A stretch of DNA of 64,000 nt from Streptomyces sp. AM 2-1-1 (GCF_029167645.1 NZ_CP119147.1:1860001-1924000), one strand, 5' to 3'. Counted from the first letter of the stretch, positions 1-10,431 are shown. A program made the numbers and translations. The notes: generated by a model from the letters alone, not told the origin.

Positions 1-219
1 GCGGAACAGGGGGCCACTGATGTGGGTGGCGCCCCCGTCCCGGCCGTCGTGGTCGTCTGCGTCGTCTCTACCTGCGTCGGGAGTGTCCGGCACGATGGGC
101 ATGGGCCGAGTCTGCTGGGCGCCGTGCGCATCGTGGGCGGGACCCGCCGGAGCGGCCGGGATCTCGGACGTGCCCCAGTAGCCGGCTCCCTGCGGGGCGC
201 CCCAGGAGGAGTCGTTCAT
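1..219 (-). CDS. cdsA: Phosphatidate cytidylyltransferase, N-terminal part only
   Basis: The start codon ATG (217-219) shares its A with the stop codon of the upstream frr gene (TGATG), so the two are translationally coupled. Only about 72 residues are in the window. They form a hydrophilic, Gly/Pro/Asp-rich cytosolic leader, and no membrane helix has appeared yet. The identity rests mainly on the gene order rpsB-tsf-pyrH-frr-cdsA, which is conserved in actinobacteria where CdsA makes CDP-diacylglycerol. The visible part carries no diagnostic motif, so the name is an inference from synteny. Confidence 0.7.
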   Translation of the reverse strand, partial: MNDSSWGAPQGAGYWGTSEIPAAPAGPAHDAHGAQQTRPMPIVPDTPDAGRDDADDHDGRDGGATHISGPLFR

Positions 220-779
220 CAGACTTCGAGCAGCTCGGCTTCCTTGTGCTTGAGCAGCTCGTCCACCTGCGTGACGTACTTCGCGGTGGTGTCGTCGAGC
301 TCCTTCTCCGCGCGGCGCACCTCGTCCTCGCCGGACTCCTTGTCCTTGACGAGCTTGTCGAGCGCCTCCTTGGCCTTGCGGCGGATGGAGCGGATCGAGA
401 TCTTGGAGTCCTCGGCCTTGGTCTTGGCGACCTTGATGTACTCCTTGCGGCGGTCCTGGGTGAGTTCCGGGAAGACCACTCGGATGATATTGCCGTCGTT
501 GCTCGGGTTGACGCCCAGGTCGGAGTCGCGGATCGCCTGCTCGACGTTGCGCAGCGCGGTCTTGTCGAACGGCGTCACCACGGCCATCCGCGGCTCGGGA
601 ACCGAGAACGAGGCCAGCTGGTTGATCGGGGTCAGCGCGCCGTAGTAGTCGGCGACGATCTTGTTGAACATCGCCGGGTGCGCGCGGCCGGTCCGGATCG
701 CGGCGAAGTCCTCTTTCGCCACGACAACGGCCTTCTCCATCTTCTCCTCGGCCTCGAGGAGGATTTCTTCGATCACCAC
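219..779 (-). CDS. frr: Ribosome recycling factor
   Basis: A 186-residue protein of standard RRF length. It starts at GTG with [17 protein letters not shown] and carries the family stretch [13 protein letters not shown] near residue 27, then a long C-terminal helix rich in Glu and Lys. With EF-G it splits post-termination ribosomes. It follows pyrH by about 117 bp and its stop overlaps the cdsA start. The assignment is secure from sequence and order. Confidence 0.97.
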   Translation of the reverse strand: MVIEEILLEAEEKMEKAVVVAKEDFAAIRTGRAHPAMFNKIVADYYGALTPINQLASFSVPEPRMAVVTPFDKTALRNVEQAIRDSDLGVNPSNDGNIIRVVFPELTQDRRKEYIKVAKTKAEDSKISIRSIRRKAKEALDKLVKDKESGEDEVRRAEKELDDTTAKYVTQVDELLKHKEAELLEV

Positions 780-896
780 GTGCTCCTGCGTGTCTTGAGT
801 GGGCCCGGCATCGTCATCGCCCGGCCCTGCGGGTCCTGCGTCGCGTCCTCACCTGCACGGTGTCCGACCGGCAGGCCGTTGTCCATCCGTGGGCCG

Positions 897-1670
897 TCAG
901 GCCCGGGTGCTCTCGTCACTCACGAGCGTGCCGATCTTCTCACCGTTGACGGCGCGCGCGATATTGCCGGCGGTGGTCAGTTCGAAGACCAGGATCGGGA
1001 GCCGGTTGTCGCGGCAGAGCGTGATCGCGGTGGCGTCGGCGACCTTCAGATCGCGGGCGAGCACCTCGCTGTACTCCAGCGCGTCGAACTTCACCGCAGC
1101 GGGGTTGGTCTTCGGGTCGGAGTCGTAGACCCCGTCCACCCCGTTCTTGCCCATCAGGAGCGCCTCGGCGTCGATCTCCAGGGCCCGCTGGGCGGCGGTG
1201 GTGTCGGTGGAGAAGTACGGCATCCCCATGCCGGCGCCGAAGATCACGACGCGCCCCTTCTCCAGGTGCCGCACGGCACGGAGGGGAATGTACGGCTCGG
1301 CGACCTGACCCATGGTGATGGCGGTCTGCACGCGCGAGTCGATGCCCTCCTTCTCCAGGAAGTCCTGGAGGGCGAGGCAGTTCATCACGGTGCCGAGCAT
1401 GCCCATGTAGTCGGACCGGGCCCGGTCCATGCCGCGCTGCTGGAGCTCGGCGCCGCGGAAGAAGTTGCCGCCGCCGATGACGACGGCGATCTCCGCGCCG
1501 TCGCGCACCACTGCGGCGATCTCGCGCGCGATGGCGTGCACGACGTCCGGGTCGACGCCGAGTCCGCCGCCTCCGGCGAACGCTTCGCCGGACAGCTTCA
1601 GCATGAAGCGTCCGGGCACCTTCTCGTCGCGCTTGTGGTCAGCCTGTTTGGCGTCCGCGCCCTTGTCCAT
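897..1670 (-). CDS. pyrH: Uridylate kinase (UMP kinase)
   Basis: A 257-residue amino acid kinase fold enzyme that converts UMP to UDP. The ATG at 1668-1670 is chosen because a GAGGAG ribosome binding site lies just upstream. A longer reading frame to 1763 would run through the terminator-like hairpin. Visible motifs are the phosphate-binding [12 protein letters not shown] near residue 21, the glycine-rich [11 protein letters not shown], and [20 protein letters not shown]. It lies downstream of tsf beyond a strong hairpin and upstream of frr. Confidence 0.96.
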   Translation of the reverse strand: MDKGADAKQADHKRDEKVPGRFMLKLSGEAFAGGGGLGVDPDVVHAIAREIAAVVRDGAEIAVVIGGGNFFRGAELQQRGMDRARSDYMGMLGTVMNCLALQDFLEKEGIDSRVQTAITMGQVAEPYIPLRAVRHLEKGRVVIFGAGMGMPYFSTDTTAAQRALEIDAEALLMGKNGVDGVYDSDPKTNPAAVKFDALEYSEVLARDLKVADATAITLCRDNRLPILVFELTTAGNIARAVNGEKIGTLVSDESTRA

Positions 1671-1698
1671 GGAAATTCTCCTCGTGCACATACGAAGA

Positions 1699-1742
1699 AG
1701 GCCATTGCCGGTGGGTCTCATGTCCCTCAGCGGCAATGGCCT
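1699..1742 (-). terminator. Hairpin between tsf and pyrH
   Basis: A perfect 12-bp stem (AGGCCATTGCCG pairing with CGGCAATGGCCT) encloses a 20-nt loop. On the minus strand it lies downstream of tsf and upstream of the pyrH ribosome binding site, followed by a short TTCTTC run. It probably terminates most transcription from rpsB-tsf, giving partial read-through to pyrH. Confidence 0.75.
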
Positions 1743-1830
1743 CCTCGTCAGATCTGCGGTCACTCGGCAGGTGTGCGGCCGACGACTGCATCAGACCCTA
1801 TCCGGGTCCACCGTCATTCGCGGACGGGAC

Positions 1831-2667
1831 TCAGATGCCGACCTTGATGCGCGTGAAGCGCTTCAGGGAGACACCGGCCTCGTCGAGAACCTTCTGAACC
1901 GACTTCTTGGCGTCCTTGGCGAAGGACTGCTCGACGACGACGACGTCCTTGAAGAAGCCGTTGACGCGACCTTCGACGATCTTCGGGAGGGCGGCCTCGG
2001 GCTTGCCCTCCTCGCGCGAGGTGGCCTCGGCGACACGACGCTCGTTCTCGACCGTCTCGGCCGGGACCTCGTCGCGGCTCAGGTACTTGGGCGCGAACGC
2101 GGCGATGTGCTGCGCGACGTCCTTGGCGACCTGGGCGTCCGGCTTGTCCAGCTCGACGAGCACGCCGACCTGCGGCGGGAGGTCGGGCATGGTGCGGTGC
2201 ATGTACGCGGCCACGTAACCGCCGCTGAACTGCGCGAAGCGGTCCAGGACGATCTTCTCGCCGAGGTTGGCGTTGGCCTCGTCCACGAACGCCTGGACGG
2301 TCTTGCCGGGCTCGATCTCGGAGGCGAGCAGCGCCTCCAGGTCGGCCGGGGAGGACGCGGCGACGTGCGCGGCGAGCGTGTTGGCGACGGCCTGGAACTT
2401 CTCGCTCTTGGCGACGAAGTCGGTCTCGCACTTCAGCTCGAGCAGAACGCCGGAGGTCTGGTCGTCGGAGATGAGCGAGACGACCGCACCGTTCTCGGCG
2501 GAACGGCCCTCGCGCTTGGCGACGCCCTTCTGTCCCTTGATACGGAGGGCCTCGACGGCCTTGTCGACGCTGCCGTCGGCCTCGTCGAGCGCCTTCTTGC
2601 AGTCCATCATGCCGGCGCCGGTGAGCTCGCGGAGCTTCTTGACGTCAGCGGCGGTGTAGTTCGCCAT
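1831..2667 (-). CDS. tsf: Elongation factor Ts
   Basis: A 278-residue guanine nucleotide exchange factor for EF-Tu. The N-terminal UBA-like region [20 protein letters not shown] is followed by [12 protein letters not shown]. The EF-Ts signature appears as [15 protein letters not shown] around residue 80. It lies directly downstream of rpsB with a hairpin between them, the usual bacterial arrangement. Length and sequence are normal for Streptomyces. Confidence 0.97.
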   Translation of the reverse strand: MANYTAADVKKLRELTGAGMMDCKKALDEADGSVDKAVEALRIKGQKGVAKREGRSAENGAVVSLISDDQTSGVLLELKCETDFVAKSEKFQAVANTLAAHVAASSPADLEALLASEIEPGKTVQAFVDEANANLGEKIVLDRFAQFSGGYVAAYMHRTMPDLPPQVGVLVELDKPDAQVAKDVAQHIAAFAPKYLSRDEVPAETVENERRVAEATSREEGKPEAALPKIVEGRVNGFFKDVVVVEQSFAKDAKKSVQKVLDEAGVSLKRFTRIKVGI

Positions 2668-2709
2668 GAGTCTGGGTTCTCTCTCGAAGTCTGAAAGATC
2701 TACGGGTGA

Positions 2710-2747
2710 ACGGCGGGGGCGGTGCGCATGGCACCGGCCCCCGCCGT
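2710..2747 (-). terminator. Hairpin between rpsB and tsf
   Basis: An inverted repeat with arms ACGGCGGGGG plus CGGTGC, pairing with GGCACC and CCCCCGCCGT around a GCAT loop; one C is bulged. It sits in the rpsB-tsf gap on the transcribed strand. No T-run follows, so it may be an attenuator that sets the S2:EF-Ts ratio rather than a full terminator. Confidence 0.6.
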
Positions 2748-2768
2748 CAGTCAGCCGTGACGGAGGTG

Positions 2769-3725
2769 TCAGGCCTGCTGCTCGGTCTCGGCGGCAGCCT
2801 CGACCTCGGAGGACTCAGCGGCGGGCTTGGCCTCGGCGGACTCGGCGGCAGCCTCGACCTCGGCGGTCTCGGCAGCGGCCTCGGCCGGCTCGGCGTCCGC
2901 GGCCTTCTCGGTCTCGGCGGAGGCCTGGACCTCGGCGTCGTCCTTCTTGTCGCCCTCGAGCAGGTCGCGCTCCCACTCGGCGAGGGGCTCGCCGGCAGCC
3001 TTCTCGCCCGGCTTCGAGTCACCGGTGGCGGCACCGGAACGGGCGATGAGGCCCTCGGCGACGGCGTCGGCGATCACGCGGGTGAGCAGGGTGACGGAGC
3101 GGATCGCGTCGTCGTTGCCCGGAATCTTGTAGTCGACCTCGTCGGGGTCGCAGTTGGTGTCGAGGATCGCGACGACCGGGATGTGGAGCTTGCGCGCCTC
3201 ACCGACGGCGATGTGCTCCTTCTTGGTGTCGACGATCCAGACGGCGCTGGGCACCTTCTGCATCTCGCGGATACCACCGAGGGTCTTCTCCAGCTTGGCC
3301 TTCTCGCGCGAGAGGACCAGGAGCTCCTTCTTGGTGAGGCCGGAGGCGGCCACGTCCTCGAAGTCGATGAGCTCGAGCTCCTTCAGACGCTGAAGGCGCT
3401 TGTAGACGGTGGAGAAGTTGGTGAGCATGCCACCGAGCCAACGCTGGTTGACGTACGGCATGCCGACGCGCGTCGCCTGCTCGGCGATGGCCTCCTGGGC
3501 CTGCTTCTTGGTACCCACGAACATGATGGAGCCGCCGTGCGCGACGGTCTCCTTGACGAACTCGTAGGCGCGGTCGATGTACGACAGCGACTGGAGCAGG
3601 TCGATGATGTAGATGCCGTTGCGCTCGGTGAAGATGAAGCGCTTCATCTTCGGGTTCCAGCGACGGGTCTGGTGACCGAAGTGGACGCCGCTTTCCAGCA
3701 GCTCCCGCATCGTGACGACGGCCAT
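2769..3725 (-). CDS. rpsB: 30S ribosomal protein S2
   Basis: A 318-residue S2. The ATG at 3723-3725 is preceded by AAGGAG and begins [19 protein letters not shown], the family N-terminus. The core includes [20 protein letters not shown] and FVGTKKQAQ. After the globular domain (about residue 245) comes an acidic, alanine-rich C-terminal tail built from degenerate repeats of the type [12 protein letters not shown]. This makes the protein longer than the roughly 240-residue E. coli S2; similar tails are common in Streptomyces. Confidence 0.97.
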   Translation of the reverse strand: MAVVTMRELLESGVHFGHQTRRWNPKMKRFIFTERNGIYIIDLLQSLSYIDRAYEFVKETVAHGGSIMFVGTKKQAQEAIAEQATRVGMPYVNQRWLGGMLTNFSTVYKRLQRLKELELIDFEDVAASGLTKKELLVLSREKAKLEKTLGGIREMQKVPSAVWIVDTKKEHIAVGEARKLHIPVVAILDTNCDPDEVDYKIPGNDDAIRSVTLLTRVIADAVAEGLIARSGAATGDSKPGEKAAGEPLAEWERDLLEGDKKDDAEVQASAETEKAADAEPAEAAAETAEVEAAAESAEAKPAAESSEVEAAAETEQQA

Positions 3726-4001
3726 GGCCGTACTCCTTGAGGTACTCGGTTCCGCGACCGCAGGATTGCTGTCGCGCCTGACGCCCCACGCGCCGTGCCA
3801 CGGAGGACCGAGAAGCGCGGCCACCGTCCGCTGAGAGGGAGGTGGCGGGGCGTGCGAAGTCGACCCGGTCACCCGGGTCGCCACAAGAAGTGTACGGGAC
3901 CCTTCGAGTGCCGGGTGACGGCGTTCTCCACAACCCGCGAGTACTCCCCAGGCGAGCCCCGCCGTCCCCCCGGCCGGCGGTTTCCGGGGGAGGGTTCCGG
4001 C

Positions 4002-4886
4002 ATGCAGCGGACACGCACGACCACGGGCCGGCCACCGGTGCGGGGGGCGGCTCGGGCCGGCCCCGCACTCCTCCTCGTCCTCGCGCTCCTGAGCCTCGGC
4101 GCCCCGGCTCCGGCCCGCGCTTCGCAGGGGGCCCCGGGTACGGCTTCGGCGGATCCTCCGAGAGGCTCCGCGGAAGTCCCGGCGGAGACTCCGCAGGGTC
4201 CGGCGGCAGGACACGGGGGCGGTCCTGCCGTACGCGGTCCCGCGGGACGCCGCCCGGCGTGGAGCTGGCCCCTCGCCGGGCGGCCGACGGTCGTACGGGG
4301 CTGGGAACCACCGGCCGGCCCGTACGCCCCCGGCCACCGGGGCGTCGACCTGGCCGCGCAGCCGGGGACGCCGGTTCGCGCGGTGGCCACCGGGCGCGTC
4401 ACCTTCGCGGGACCGGTGGCAGGGCACGGGGTTCTCGTGGTGGAGCTGGCTCGGAGCGGCGAGCCGCCGTTGCGTACGACGTACGGACCCGTGCGCTCCC
4501 AGGTGCGCGTCGGGGACGAGGTCGTGGCCGGCGCGCCGGTCGCGGCGGTGGAGGCGGGCCCTTCGCACTGCGCGGCCGGGTGCCTGCACTGGGGGGTGCG
4601 GCGCGGCGACACCTACGTCGATCCGCTCTCGCTGCTGCCGCCCGCTCTGTTGAAGCGCGGACCGTCACGGCTGCTGCCGGTGTCGGGCGTCCCCCTGCCC
4701 GAGGACCTGCCCGCAGCTCTGCCGGTGGATCCGTTCGGGGATCTCCCGGCGGATCCGCCGGAGGACCTGCCCGGAGAAGCGGAACAGCCGGTCCCGGGTC
4801 CTACGGTCCTCGCCGCCGCACGTGGGGACGGTGGGCTCAGCCGCGTACGCCGCGCAGGATCATGCCGACGGCGGTCTCGGCGATGA
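4002..4886 (+). CDS. Secreted M23/LytM-like peptidase-fold protein
   Basis: A 294-residue protein starting at an ATG behind GGGGGAGGG. An Arg-rich N-terminus and the hydrophobic stretch [12 protein letters not shown] are followed by an APARA signal-peptidase-like site near residue 40. The M23 domain spans about 95-210 and keeps the first zinc pair (His112, Asp116 in GHRGVDL). In the second motif the usual HxH reads Cys194-Leu-His196 (CLHWGVR), so a catalytic-site histidine is replaced by cysteine. It may be a non-catalytic or regulatory LytM protein. The tail is Pro/Asp-rich. Its 3' end overlaps the convergent TetR gene by 50 bp. Confidence 0.85.
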   Translation: MQRTRTTTGRPPVRGAARAGPALLLVLALLSLGAPAPARASQGAPGTASADPPRGSAEVPAETPQGPAAGHGGGPAVRGPAGRRPAWSWPLAGRPTVVRGWEPPAGPYAPGHRGVDLAAQPGTPVRAVATGRVTFAGPVAGHGVLVVELARSGEPPLRTTYGPVRSQVRVGDEVVAGAPVAAVEAGPSHCAAGCLHWGVRRGDTYVDPLSLLPPALLKRGPSRLLPVSGVPLPEDLPAALPVDPFGDLPADPPEDLPGEAEQPVPGPTVLAAARGDGGLSRVRRAGSCRRRSRR

Positions 4887-5418
4887 CACCCGGCTCCTCG
4901 GCCACGACGAGCTCGATCCGCCGCACCGCCGCGTCGACGGAGCCCTGGAGCAGCATCGCGGCGAGCCTCGGCTGGGTGTGCCCGAGATCGCCCAGCGCCT
5001 CGACGATCATGGTGATGAGACCGCCGTGCGCCGCCCTGATCTTCTCGCGGGCCCCCGCGTCGAGTTCGCCGGCGGAGATGGCGACCACGGCCCGGTGGCG
5101 TCGGTCCCCGACCAGTTCGAGCTGCTTGCGGACGTACGCCTCGATCTTCTCCTCGGGCGTACCGGCGCGGGCCATGGCGTTCTCGACCTCGGCGGCCCAC
5201 ACGGGGAAGTCGACGGCGCAGAGTTCCTCGACCACGGCTGCGCGGGACCGGAAGTACTCGTACACCGACGACCGGGCGAGACCCGTGCGTTCGGCCAGCG
5301 CGGGGAAGGTCAACGCCTCCGTCCCGCCCTCCGACAGCAGGGAGCGCGCGGCGTCCAGGAGGGCTCCGCGCTGCATGGTCCGGTGCTCGGCCACGGAGGC
5401 CGCTCGAATCCTGGGCAC
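4837..5418 (-). CDS. TetR family transcriptional regulator
   Basis: A 193-residue regulator. The N-terminal helix-turn-helix spans about residues 16-60, including ALTFPALAERTGLARSSVYEYFRSRAAV, a typical TetR recognition-helix region. The C-terminal all-helical domain would bind an unknown ligand. It stands alone, convergent with the M23-like gene and upstream of whiG on the same strand. Its target cannot be told from the sequence. Confidence 0.88.
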   Translation of the reverse strand: MPRIRAASVAEHRTMQRGALLDAARSLLSEGGTEALTFPALAERTGLARSSVYEYFRSRAAVVEELCAVDFPVWAAEVENAMARAGTPEEKIEAYVRKQLELVGDRRHRAVVAISAGELDAGAREKIRAAHGGLITMIVEALGDLGHTQPRLAAMLLQGSVDAAVRRIELVVAEEPGVIAETAVGMILRGVRG

Positions 5419-5488
5419 GGCTCCACTGTACGGCGGAGGGAGCGCCGGCGAGGTGCTCGACCTCGGCGCCCGGTGGGGGGAGGACCGC

Positions 5489-6325
5489 TCAGCGGCCGGA
5501 GTCGGCCAGTTTCGCGCGCAGCTGGAGGACGGACTTGGTGTGGATCTGGCTGACCCGGCTCTCCGTGACGCCGAGGACGTTGCCGATCTCGGCGAGCGTC
5601 AGCCCTTCGTAGTAGTAGAGGGTGACCACGGTCTTCTCCCGCTCCGGGAGGGTGTTGATGGCACGGGCGAGCAGCCGCCTGAGTTCGCGGCCTTCGGCGA
5701 CCTCCACGGGGTCGTCGGCAGCCGTGTCCTCCAGCGTGTCCATCAGGCTGAGCCGGTTGCCGCCCTCGCCGCCGACGTGCAGCAGCTCCTCCAGGGCCAC
5801 CACGTTCGCCAGGGACAACTGGCTGAAAACAGCATGCAGTTCCTCCAGGGCGATCCCCATCTCGGCGGCCACCTCGGACTCCGACGGGGTACGCCGCAAC
5901 TGCGCTTCGAGCGTGGTGTAGGCACGCTCGACGTTCCGCGCCTTCTGGCGTACGGATCGCGGGATCCAGTCCAGCGCCCGGAGTTCGTCGATCATCGCGC
6001 CCCGGATGCGCGTGATCGCGTACGTCTCGAACTTGATGGCCCGCTCGATGTCGAACTTCTCGATGGCGTCGATCAGCCCGAAGACGCCCGAGGAGACGAA
6101 GTCCGCCTGCTCGACGTTGGACGGGAGCCCCACGCTGACCCGGCCCGCCACGTACTTGACGAGCGGTGAGTAGTGCAGGATCAGCTGCTCCCGCAGCCGC
6201 TCGTCCCCCGTGGACTTGTACGAGCGCCACAGCTCTTCGAGCGAGGAGGGGGCGGAGGGCCGCACAGTGCCACGCGCAGCGGGTGGTACTGCCGCGCGGT
6301 CAGACCCGGAGGTGTGCTGGGGCAT
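5489..6325 (-). CDS. whiG: RNA polymerase sigma factor WhiG (sporulation)
   Basis: A 278-residue FliA-type sigma-70 factor starting at ATG 6323-6325 (MPQHTSGSD). Region 2 includes [19 protein letters not shown] and the core-binding [15 protein letters not shown]. Region 4 includes [24 protein letters not shown] sequence near the C-terminus. WhiG commits aerial hyphae to sporulation in Streptomyces by driving whiH and whiI. It precedes dprA in opposite genomic order, with a 250-bp upstream gap that presumably holds its promoter. Confidence 0.95.
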   Translation of the reverse strand: MPQHTSGSDRAAVPPAARGTVRPSAPSSLEELWRSYKSTGDERLREQLILHYSPLVKYVAGRVSVGLPSNVEQADFVSSGVFGLIDAIEKFDIERAIKFETYAITRIRGAMIDELRALDWIPRSVRQKARNVERAYTTLEAQLRRTPSESEVAAEMGIALEELHAVFSQLSLANVVALEELLHVGGEGGNRLSLMDTLEDTAADDPVEVAEGRELRRLLARAINTLPEREKTVVTLYYYEGLTLAEIGNVLGVTESRVSQIHTKSVLQLRAKLADSGR

Positions 6326-6575
6326 GTGGTGCCTTGAGCCGTTCTGCCGTGAAGTGCGGGGGACTTGTGGGGAGCGGAGTCCTGTGAGCGTAGCGTGACT
6401 GAGACGTCGCGGTGCGCGTCGGACGGGGCCGGGAGGAGCGCACCGGTACCGTGCGCGCTCCCGTCGCCGGGCGCACCGTACGACCGGGGCCGACGGCGTG
6501 CGCACCGGCCCCGGGAGTGGCGCCGGACGAACTCCCGAGGTCACCCCGCTTACCTTTTCACCCGAATGCTCCAGG

Positions 6576-7976
6576 TCAAGTACCGCCTCGCCGGGTGTCG
6601 TCGTTGGGTCTCGGGCCGGAGGCCGGCCGCCAGGTGTCGCCCTCCCGTTCGACGAACCCCAGTGAGTGCAGTTCGTACAGGCGGGCGAGCGCCTCGTCGG
6701 CCGAAGTACCCGCGGACCGGGCGACGTCGCGGACCCCCGCGGTGCCTTGGCGGGGCAGCGCGTCCAGGACCGCGGCGGCGACCGGAGCGAGCAGGTCCCT
6801 GGGCAGGACGGGTCCGCGGCGGACCGGGGCGAGGTCGCCGATCTCCCCGACGAGTTCCGCCACTTCGGAGGCGTCGGTGACCAGCACGCCTTCCCCGCGC
6901 AGCAGTTCGTGGACGCCTGCCGACAGTCCACTGGTCGCGGGGCCGGGTACGCCCATGGTGTGGCGGCCGAGCCGCTGGGCGCCGCGGGCGGTCGCGAGGG
7001 AACCGCTGCGGTACTCGGCCTCCACGACGACCGTGCCCCTGGTCAGCGCGGCGATCACCCTGTTGCGGAGGACGAATCTGCTGCGCGTCGGGTGGGTGCC
7101 GGGCGGCAGCTCCCCGACCAGGAGACCCTCCTGGGCGATCCGGCCGATCAGCTCGGCGTGCCCGCGCGGGTAGGGGACGTCCACCCCGCACGCCAGCACC
7201 GCGACCGTCGCGCCTCCGGCGGCCAGCGCTCCCCGGTGCGCCGCGCCGTCCACTCCGAAGGCGGCGCCGGAGACCACCACCCAGCCCCGCTCCGCGAGTC
7301 CCGCGCCCAGCGTCGCCGCCATGTGGGCGCCGTACGGGGTACATGCGCGCGCCCCGACCACGGCGACCGACCGCAGCGCCCAGAGCCGAAGGTCCGGGGC
7401 GCCCCGGATCCAGAGCCCCACCGGGCGGGCGTCGCCGAGGTCGTCCAACTGCCCGGGCCACTCCGGGTCGCCCGGGGCGACGAACCGCCCTCCGGCCCGG
7501 GCCACGGCTTCCAGGTCGACCGCGGGGTCCGCCGCGGCGGCCCTCATCCGGTACCCGGCGAGCCGTGCCGCCGTCATCCCCGGCAGAGTCTCGGGAGCGC
7601 CGTCGTACGCGGTCAGACGCCGCAGCACCTCGGCGGGCCCGTGTTCGCGCAGCCACCGGCCCGCCCGCTCGTCGCCGGGTTCGACGATCCTGGTGAGCGC
7701 CACCCGTGCCAGCCGCTCCTCCTCCGGCGGACGGCTCCCGGGGGCACCCGGGTCCCCGGACTCCCGCACCGCCTCCCCTCTCTCCCGCCGCTCGTCCCGA
7801 TCCCGCACCGCCTCCCCTTCCTCCCGGTCCCGCACCGCTCCGGCCCGTTCCCGTCGCTCCTCCCGGTCCCCCACCGCTCCCGCGGATTCCTGCCACTCCT
7901 CGCGGTCGGGCAACTCCTCGCGGTCGGGCAACTCCTCACCGTCCTGAGGCCGCGTCCCCCGCGGCCCCCCGGTCAC
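6576..7976 (-). CDS. dprA: DNA-processing protein DprA
   Basis: A 466-residue protein. The GTG start at 7974-7976 overlaps the yifB stop in a GTGA motif, so I prefer it to the upstream frame opening. The Rossmann-like DprA core is clear: [32 protein letters not shown] and [14 protein letters not shown]-terminal winged helix (residues about 400-460) follows. The first 75 residues or so are unusual: a charged linker of [13 protein letters not shown] repeats partly encoded by a tandem DNA repeat. In naturally competent bacteria DprA loads RecA on ssDNA; here a recombination role is inferred. Confidence 0.93.
   Translation of the reverse strand: MTGGPRGTRPQDGEELPDREELPDREEWQESAGAVGDREERRERAGAVRDREEGEAVRDRDERRERGEAVRESGDPGAPGSRPPEEERLARVALTRIVEPGDERAGRWLREHGPAEVLRRLTAYDGAPETLPGMTAARLAGYRMRAAAADPAVDLEAVARAGGRFVAPGDPEWPGQLDDLGDARPVGLWIRGAPDLRLWALRSVAVVGARACTPYGAHMAATLGAGLAERGWVVVSGAAFGVDGAAHRGALAAGGATVAVLACGVDVPYPRGHAELIGRIAQEGLLVGELPPGTHPTRSRFVLRNRVIAALTRGTVVVEAEYRSGSLATARGAQRLGRHTMGVPGPATSGLSAGVHELLRGEGVLVTDASEVAELVGEIGDLAPVRRGPVLPRDLLAPVAAAVLDALPRQGTAGVRDVARSAGTSADEALARLYELHSLGFVEREGDTWRPASGPRPNDDTRRGGT
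7895..7937. repeat. 18-bp tandem repeat inside dprA
   Basis: The unit ACTCCTCGCGGTCGGGCA occurs twice in tandem (7895-7912, 7913-7930) and a third partial copy begins at 7931. On the coding strand it encodes repeated LPDREE. More degenerate DRE-type repeats continue through about 7780, giving the low-complexity N-terminal linker of DprA. Confidence 0.85.
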
Positions 7977-9595
7977 AGGGCCCTCGCTTCCATGGGCACC
8001 CCGCGCTGCACACCGGTCCGCAACTCCAGCGCGACGGCCACGTCCGATGCGTCCGGGCAATCCGCTCCCCGCAGGTCCGCGACGGTCCAGGCCACCCGCA
8101 GCACCCGGTCGAGCCCTCGCGCGGTCAGAGCGCCCCGCTCCATGTCCCGCTCGGCGGCCCCCAGCGCGCCGGGGGCCGCGAGCAGCCGGGTGCGAAGCTC
8201 ATGGCCCGGAACCTCGCTGTTGGTGGTCCAGGGCGTGCCGGTCAGACGCCCGGCCGCGCGGGCACGGGCCTCCGCCACCCGGGCCGCCACCGCAGCCGTC
8301 GACTCGCCCCTGCCGCCGCCTTCCACCAAGTCGGCCCTGGTGACGGGCTCCACCTCGACCCGGAGATCCACCCGGTCCAGCAACGGGCCGGAGAGCCGGG
8401 CCTGGTAGCGGCGGATCAGCGAAGGCGGGCAGTCGCAGCCGGCCCCGCCGAGGGTGTGCCGACCGCAGGGGCAGGGGTTGGCCGCTAGAGCCATCAGGAA
8501 GCGCGCGGGCAGTCTGACCACCCCCGCCGCCCGGGCCACCACCACATGGCCGGACTCCAAGGGCTGGCGCAGGGCGTCCAGGGCCCTGGCCGAGAACTCG
8601 GGCGCCTCGTCGAGGAAGAGGACGCCGCGGTGGGCCAGGGAGACGGCACCGGGTTTCGGCAGTCCGTTGCCGCCGCCGATGAGCGACTGCATGGTGGCCG
8701 AATGGTGCGGGGCGCAGTACGGAGCGGTACTCACCAGCGGTTCGCCCGGCGGGAGCACCCCCGCGACCGAGTGCACCGCCGTCACCTCCAGGGCTTCCCG
8801 CCGGGTCAGCGGCGGGAGGATGCCCGGCAGCCGCTCGGCCATCATCGTCTTGCCTGCGCCGGGGGGCCCGGAGAGCAGCAGATGGTGGCCGCCTGCCGCC
8901 GCGATCTCCAGGGCCCGGCGCGCTCTGGCCTGCCCGGCGACGTCGCTCATGTCCTTGCGGTAGGCCCCTTCGCCCCCGCCGACGGGGGCGAACCCCGCGC
9001 CGAAGCCGGAGCCGGGCACCATCAGTCCGGCGAGCAGGGTGTCGGGGCGGCTCTCGTGGCCCGCCGGCTCGTCGGGAACGGGTTCGTCGCCGAGGATCGC
9101 GATCAGTTGACGCAGGCTCCGCACGCCCAGGACCGAGACGCCCGGGACGAGCGCGGCCTCTCCGGCGGTCTGCTCGGGGACCACGACGTGGTGGTATCCC
9201 GCCTCGGCGGCGGCCAGGACGGCGGGCAGCACCCCGCGCACCGGGCGCACCCGTCCGTCCAGGCCCAGCTCCCCGATCATGACGACGTCGGCGATCGCCG
9301 CCGGATCGATCCGCTCGGCTGCACCGAGCACGGCGCACGCCACCGCGAGGTCGAACCCCGAACCCGATTTCGGTACGGAGGCCGGCGAGAGGCCGACCGT
9401 GAGCTTCTTCTGCGGCCACTGGGCACCGGAGTTGACCACAGCGGCCCTGACCCGGTCCCTGCTCTCGACCAGGCTCTTGTCCGGCAGCCCGACCAGGGCG
9501 AACGTCGCCACCCCCGGCTCCAGGTCCGCCTGGACCTCCACCACCACGCCTTCCACCCCGACCAGGGCCACGGAACAGGCTCGTGCGAAGCCCAT
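7973..9595 (-). CDS. comM: YifB/ComM family Mg-chelatase-like AAA+ ATPase
   Basis: A 540-residue protein. An N-terminal Lon-protease-like fold (about 1-170, with VEVQADLEPGVATFALVGLPD) is followed by an AAA+ module with the Walker A GPPGAGKT and Walker B FLDEAPEF. A C-terminal Mg-chelatase-like region includes NPCPCGRH and a CDCPP cysteine cluster. ComM is a branch-migration helicase that helps integrate donor DNA. Lying between yraN and dprA, it forms a DNA-uptake or recombination operon. Confidence 0.93.
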   Translation of the reverse strand: MGFARACSVALVGVEGVVVEVQADLEPGVATFALVGLPDKSLVESRDRVRAAVVNSGAQWPQKKLTVGLSPASVPKSGSGFDLAVACAVLGAAERIDPAAIADVVMIGELGLDGRVRPVRGVLPAVLAAAEAGYHHVVVPEQTAGEAALVPGVSVLGVRSLRQLIAILGDEPVPDEPAGHESRPDTLLAGLMVPGSGFGAGFAPVGGGEGAYRKDMSDVAGQARARRALEIAAAGGHHLLLSGPPGAGKTMMAERLPGILPPLTRREALEVTAVHSVAGVLPPGEPLVSTAPYCAPHHSATMQSLIGGGNGLPKPGAVSLAHRGVLFLDEAPEFSARALDALRQPLESGHVVVARAAGVVRLPARFLMALAANPCPCGRHTLGGAGCDCPPSLIRRYQARLSGPLLDRVDLRVEVEPVTRADLVEGGGRGESTAAVAARVAEARARAAGRLTGTPWTTNSEVPGHELRTRLLAAPGALGAAERDMERGALTARGLDRVLRVAWTVADLRGADCPDASDVAVALELRTGVQRGVPMEARAL

Positions 9596-9596
9596 C

Positions 9597-9959
9597 TCAG
9601 GCCACCCCCCGTGCGTGCTCCGTGACGGGACCGCCCCGCCGGGGCACGATCACCCCGACGAGGTCGATGCGGACGCCGCCCTGCGGCGGCCCCCCGTGCG
9701 CGTCCAGCCACAATTCCGCCAGCCGCCGCAGCCGTTCCGCCTTGGTCGGCGTGATGGCCGCCATCGGGTGCTGGTACACCACTGATCTGCGGGTCTTCAC
9801 CTCGCAGACGACGAGGGCGTCGCCGTCGCGCGCGACGATGTCGATCTCTCCGGCCCGGCAGCGCCAGTTGCGCTCCACCACGGCCATCCCGGCGTCGGTC
9901 AGCAGCCGCGCCGCCAACTCCTCGCCGTACCGCCCGAGTGCACCCCGTGCGTTCTTCAT
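9597..9959 (-). CDS. YraN family (UPF0102) putative nuclease
   Basis: A 120-residue protein starting [17 protein letters not shown] at ATG 9957-9959. It has a restriction-endonuclease-like core with GEIDIVARD and VCEVKTRR, giving the E-x-D and E-x-K pattern seen in the family. The function is not well established. It ends one base before yifB starts, so it heads the yraN-yifB-dprA operon. Confidence 0.92.
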   Translation of the reverse strand: MKNARGALGRYGEELAARLLTDAGMAVVERNWRCRAGEIDIVARDGDALVVCEVKTRRSVVYQHPMAAITPTKAERLRRLAELWLDAHGGPPQGGVRIDLVGVIVPRRGGPVTEHARGVA

Positions 9960-10431
9960 CCGGCACCACCTCCGGCACCGACTCTGCGCCGGGCGGCGCA
10001 TCCGTGTGGATCTTGGTGGACAACCTCCCGCATGGGGAAAACCCGGCCACCCCTGAGGATGACCGGGTCGTCCGGCTTGACGAGGGCCGGAGGGGCAGCG
10101 GTGGGCCGGATGGGCGGTGGGCCGGGACCTGACCCGTGGCCCGCCACGCGCGGGCCGGGGGCCGGGGGCTCGGGGCCGGGACCCGTCCGCCGCGGCCCGG
10201 GGACACACCGGCTTCCGCTGCTCGGGGAGCTTCTCCGCCCGGCCGTCGTCTCTGCCGCGATCCTCGCGAGGCCCGTGCCGCGGCCTCCCGCAGGTCTCAC
10301 GCGCCCGGTCCGCGGCCCCCCGCAGGTCTCCCGATGCGCCTGCCGCGCCGACGCCCCCGCCCGAACCACCCCGCACAGCGCAGCCCACCACCCCCGCAGG
10401 CGTGGGCCCGCCTCCGGCGGGTTACGGGCCC
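9960..10431. other. Intergenic region between DUF2469 gene and yraN
   Basis: 472 bp with no convincing gene. Reading frames on both strands are low-complexity Pro/Arg/Gly-rich. A CCCGCC-loop-GGCGGG hairpin at 10407-10421 could end DUF2469 transcription. The yraN promoter is presumably near 9960-10060, but no clear -10/-35 pair was seen. Confidence 0.6.
10407..10421 (-). terminator. Hairpin downstream of the DUF2469 gene
   Basis: CCCGCC pairs with GGCGGG over a 3-nt loop, 11 bp after the DUF2469 stop on its strand. There is no T-run. The stem is short but GC-only. Confidence 0.45.

Noticed and set aside
246..1847. Long antisense frames opposite frr-pyrH, and likewise opposite recG, smc, glnD and dprA
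   Set aside because: Typical high-GC shadows of real genes on the other strand; no sites, no family resemblance.
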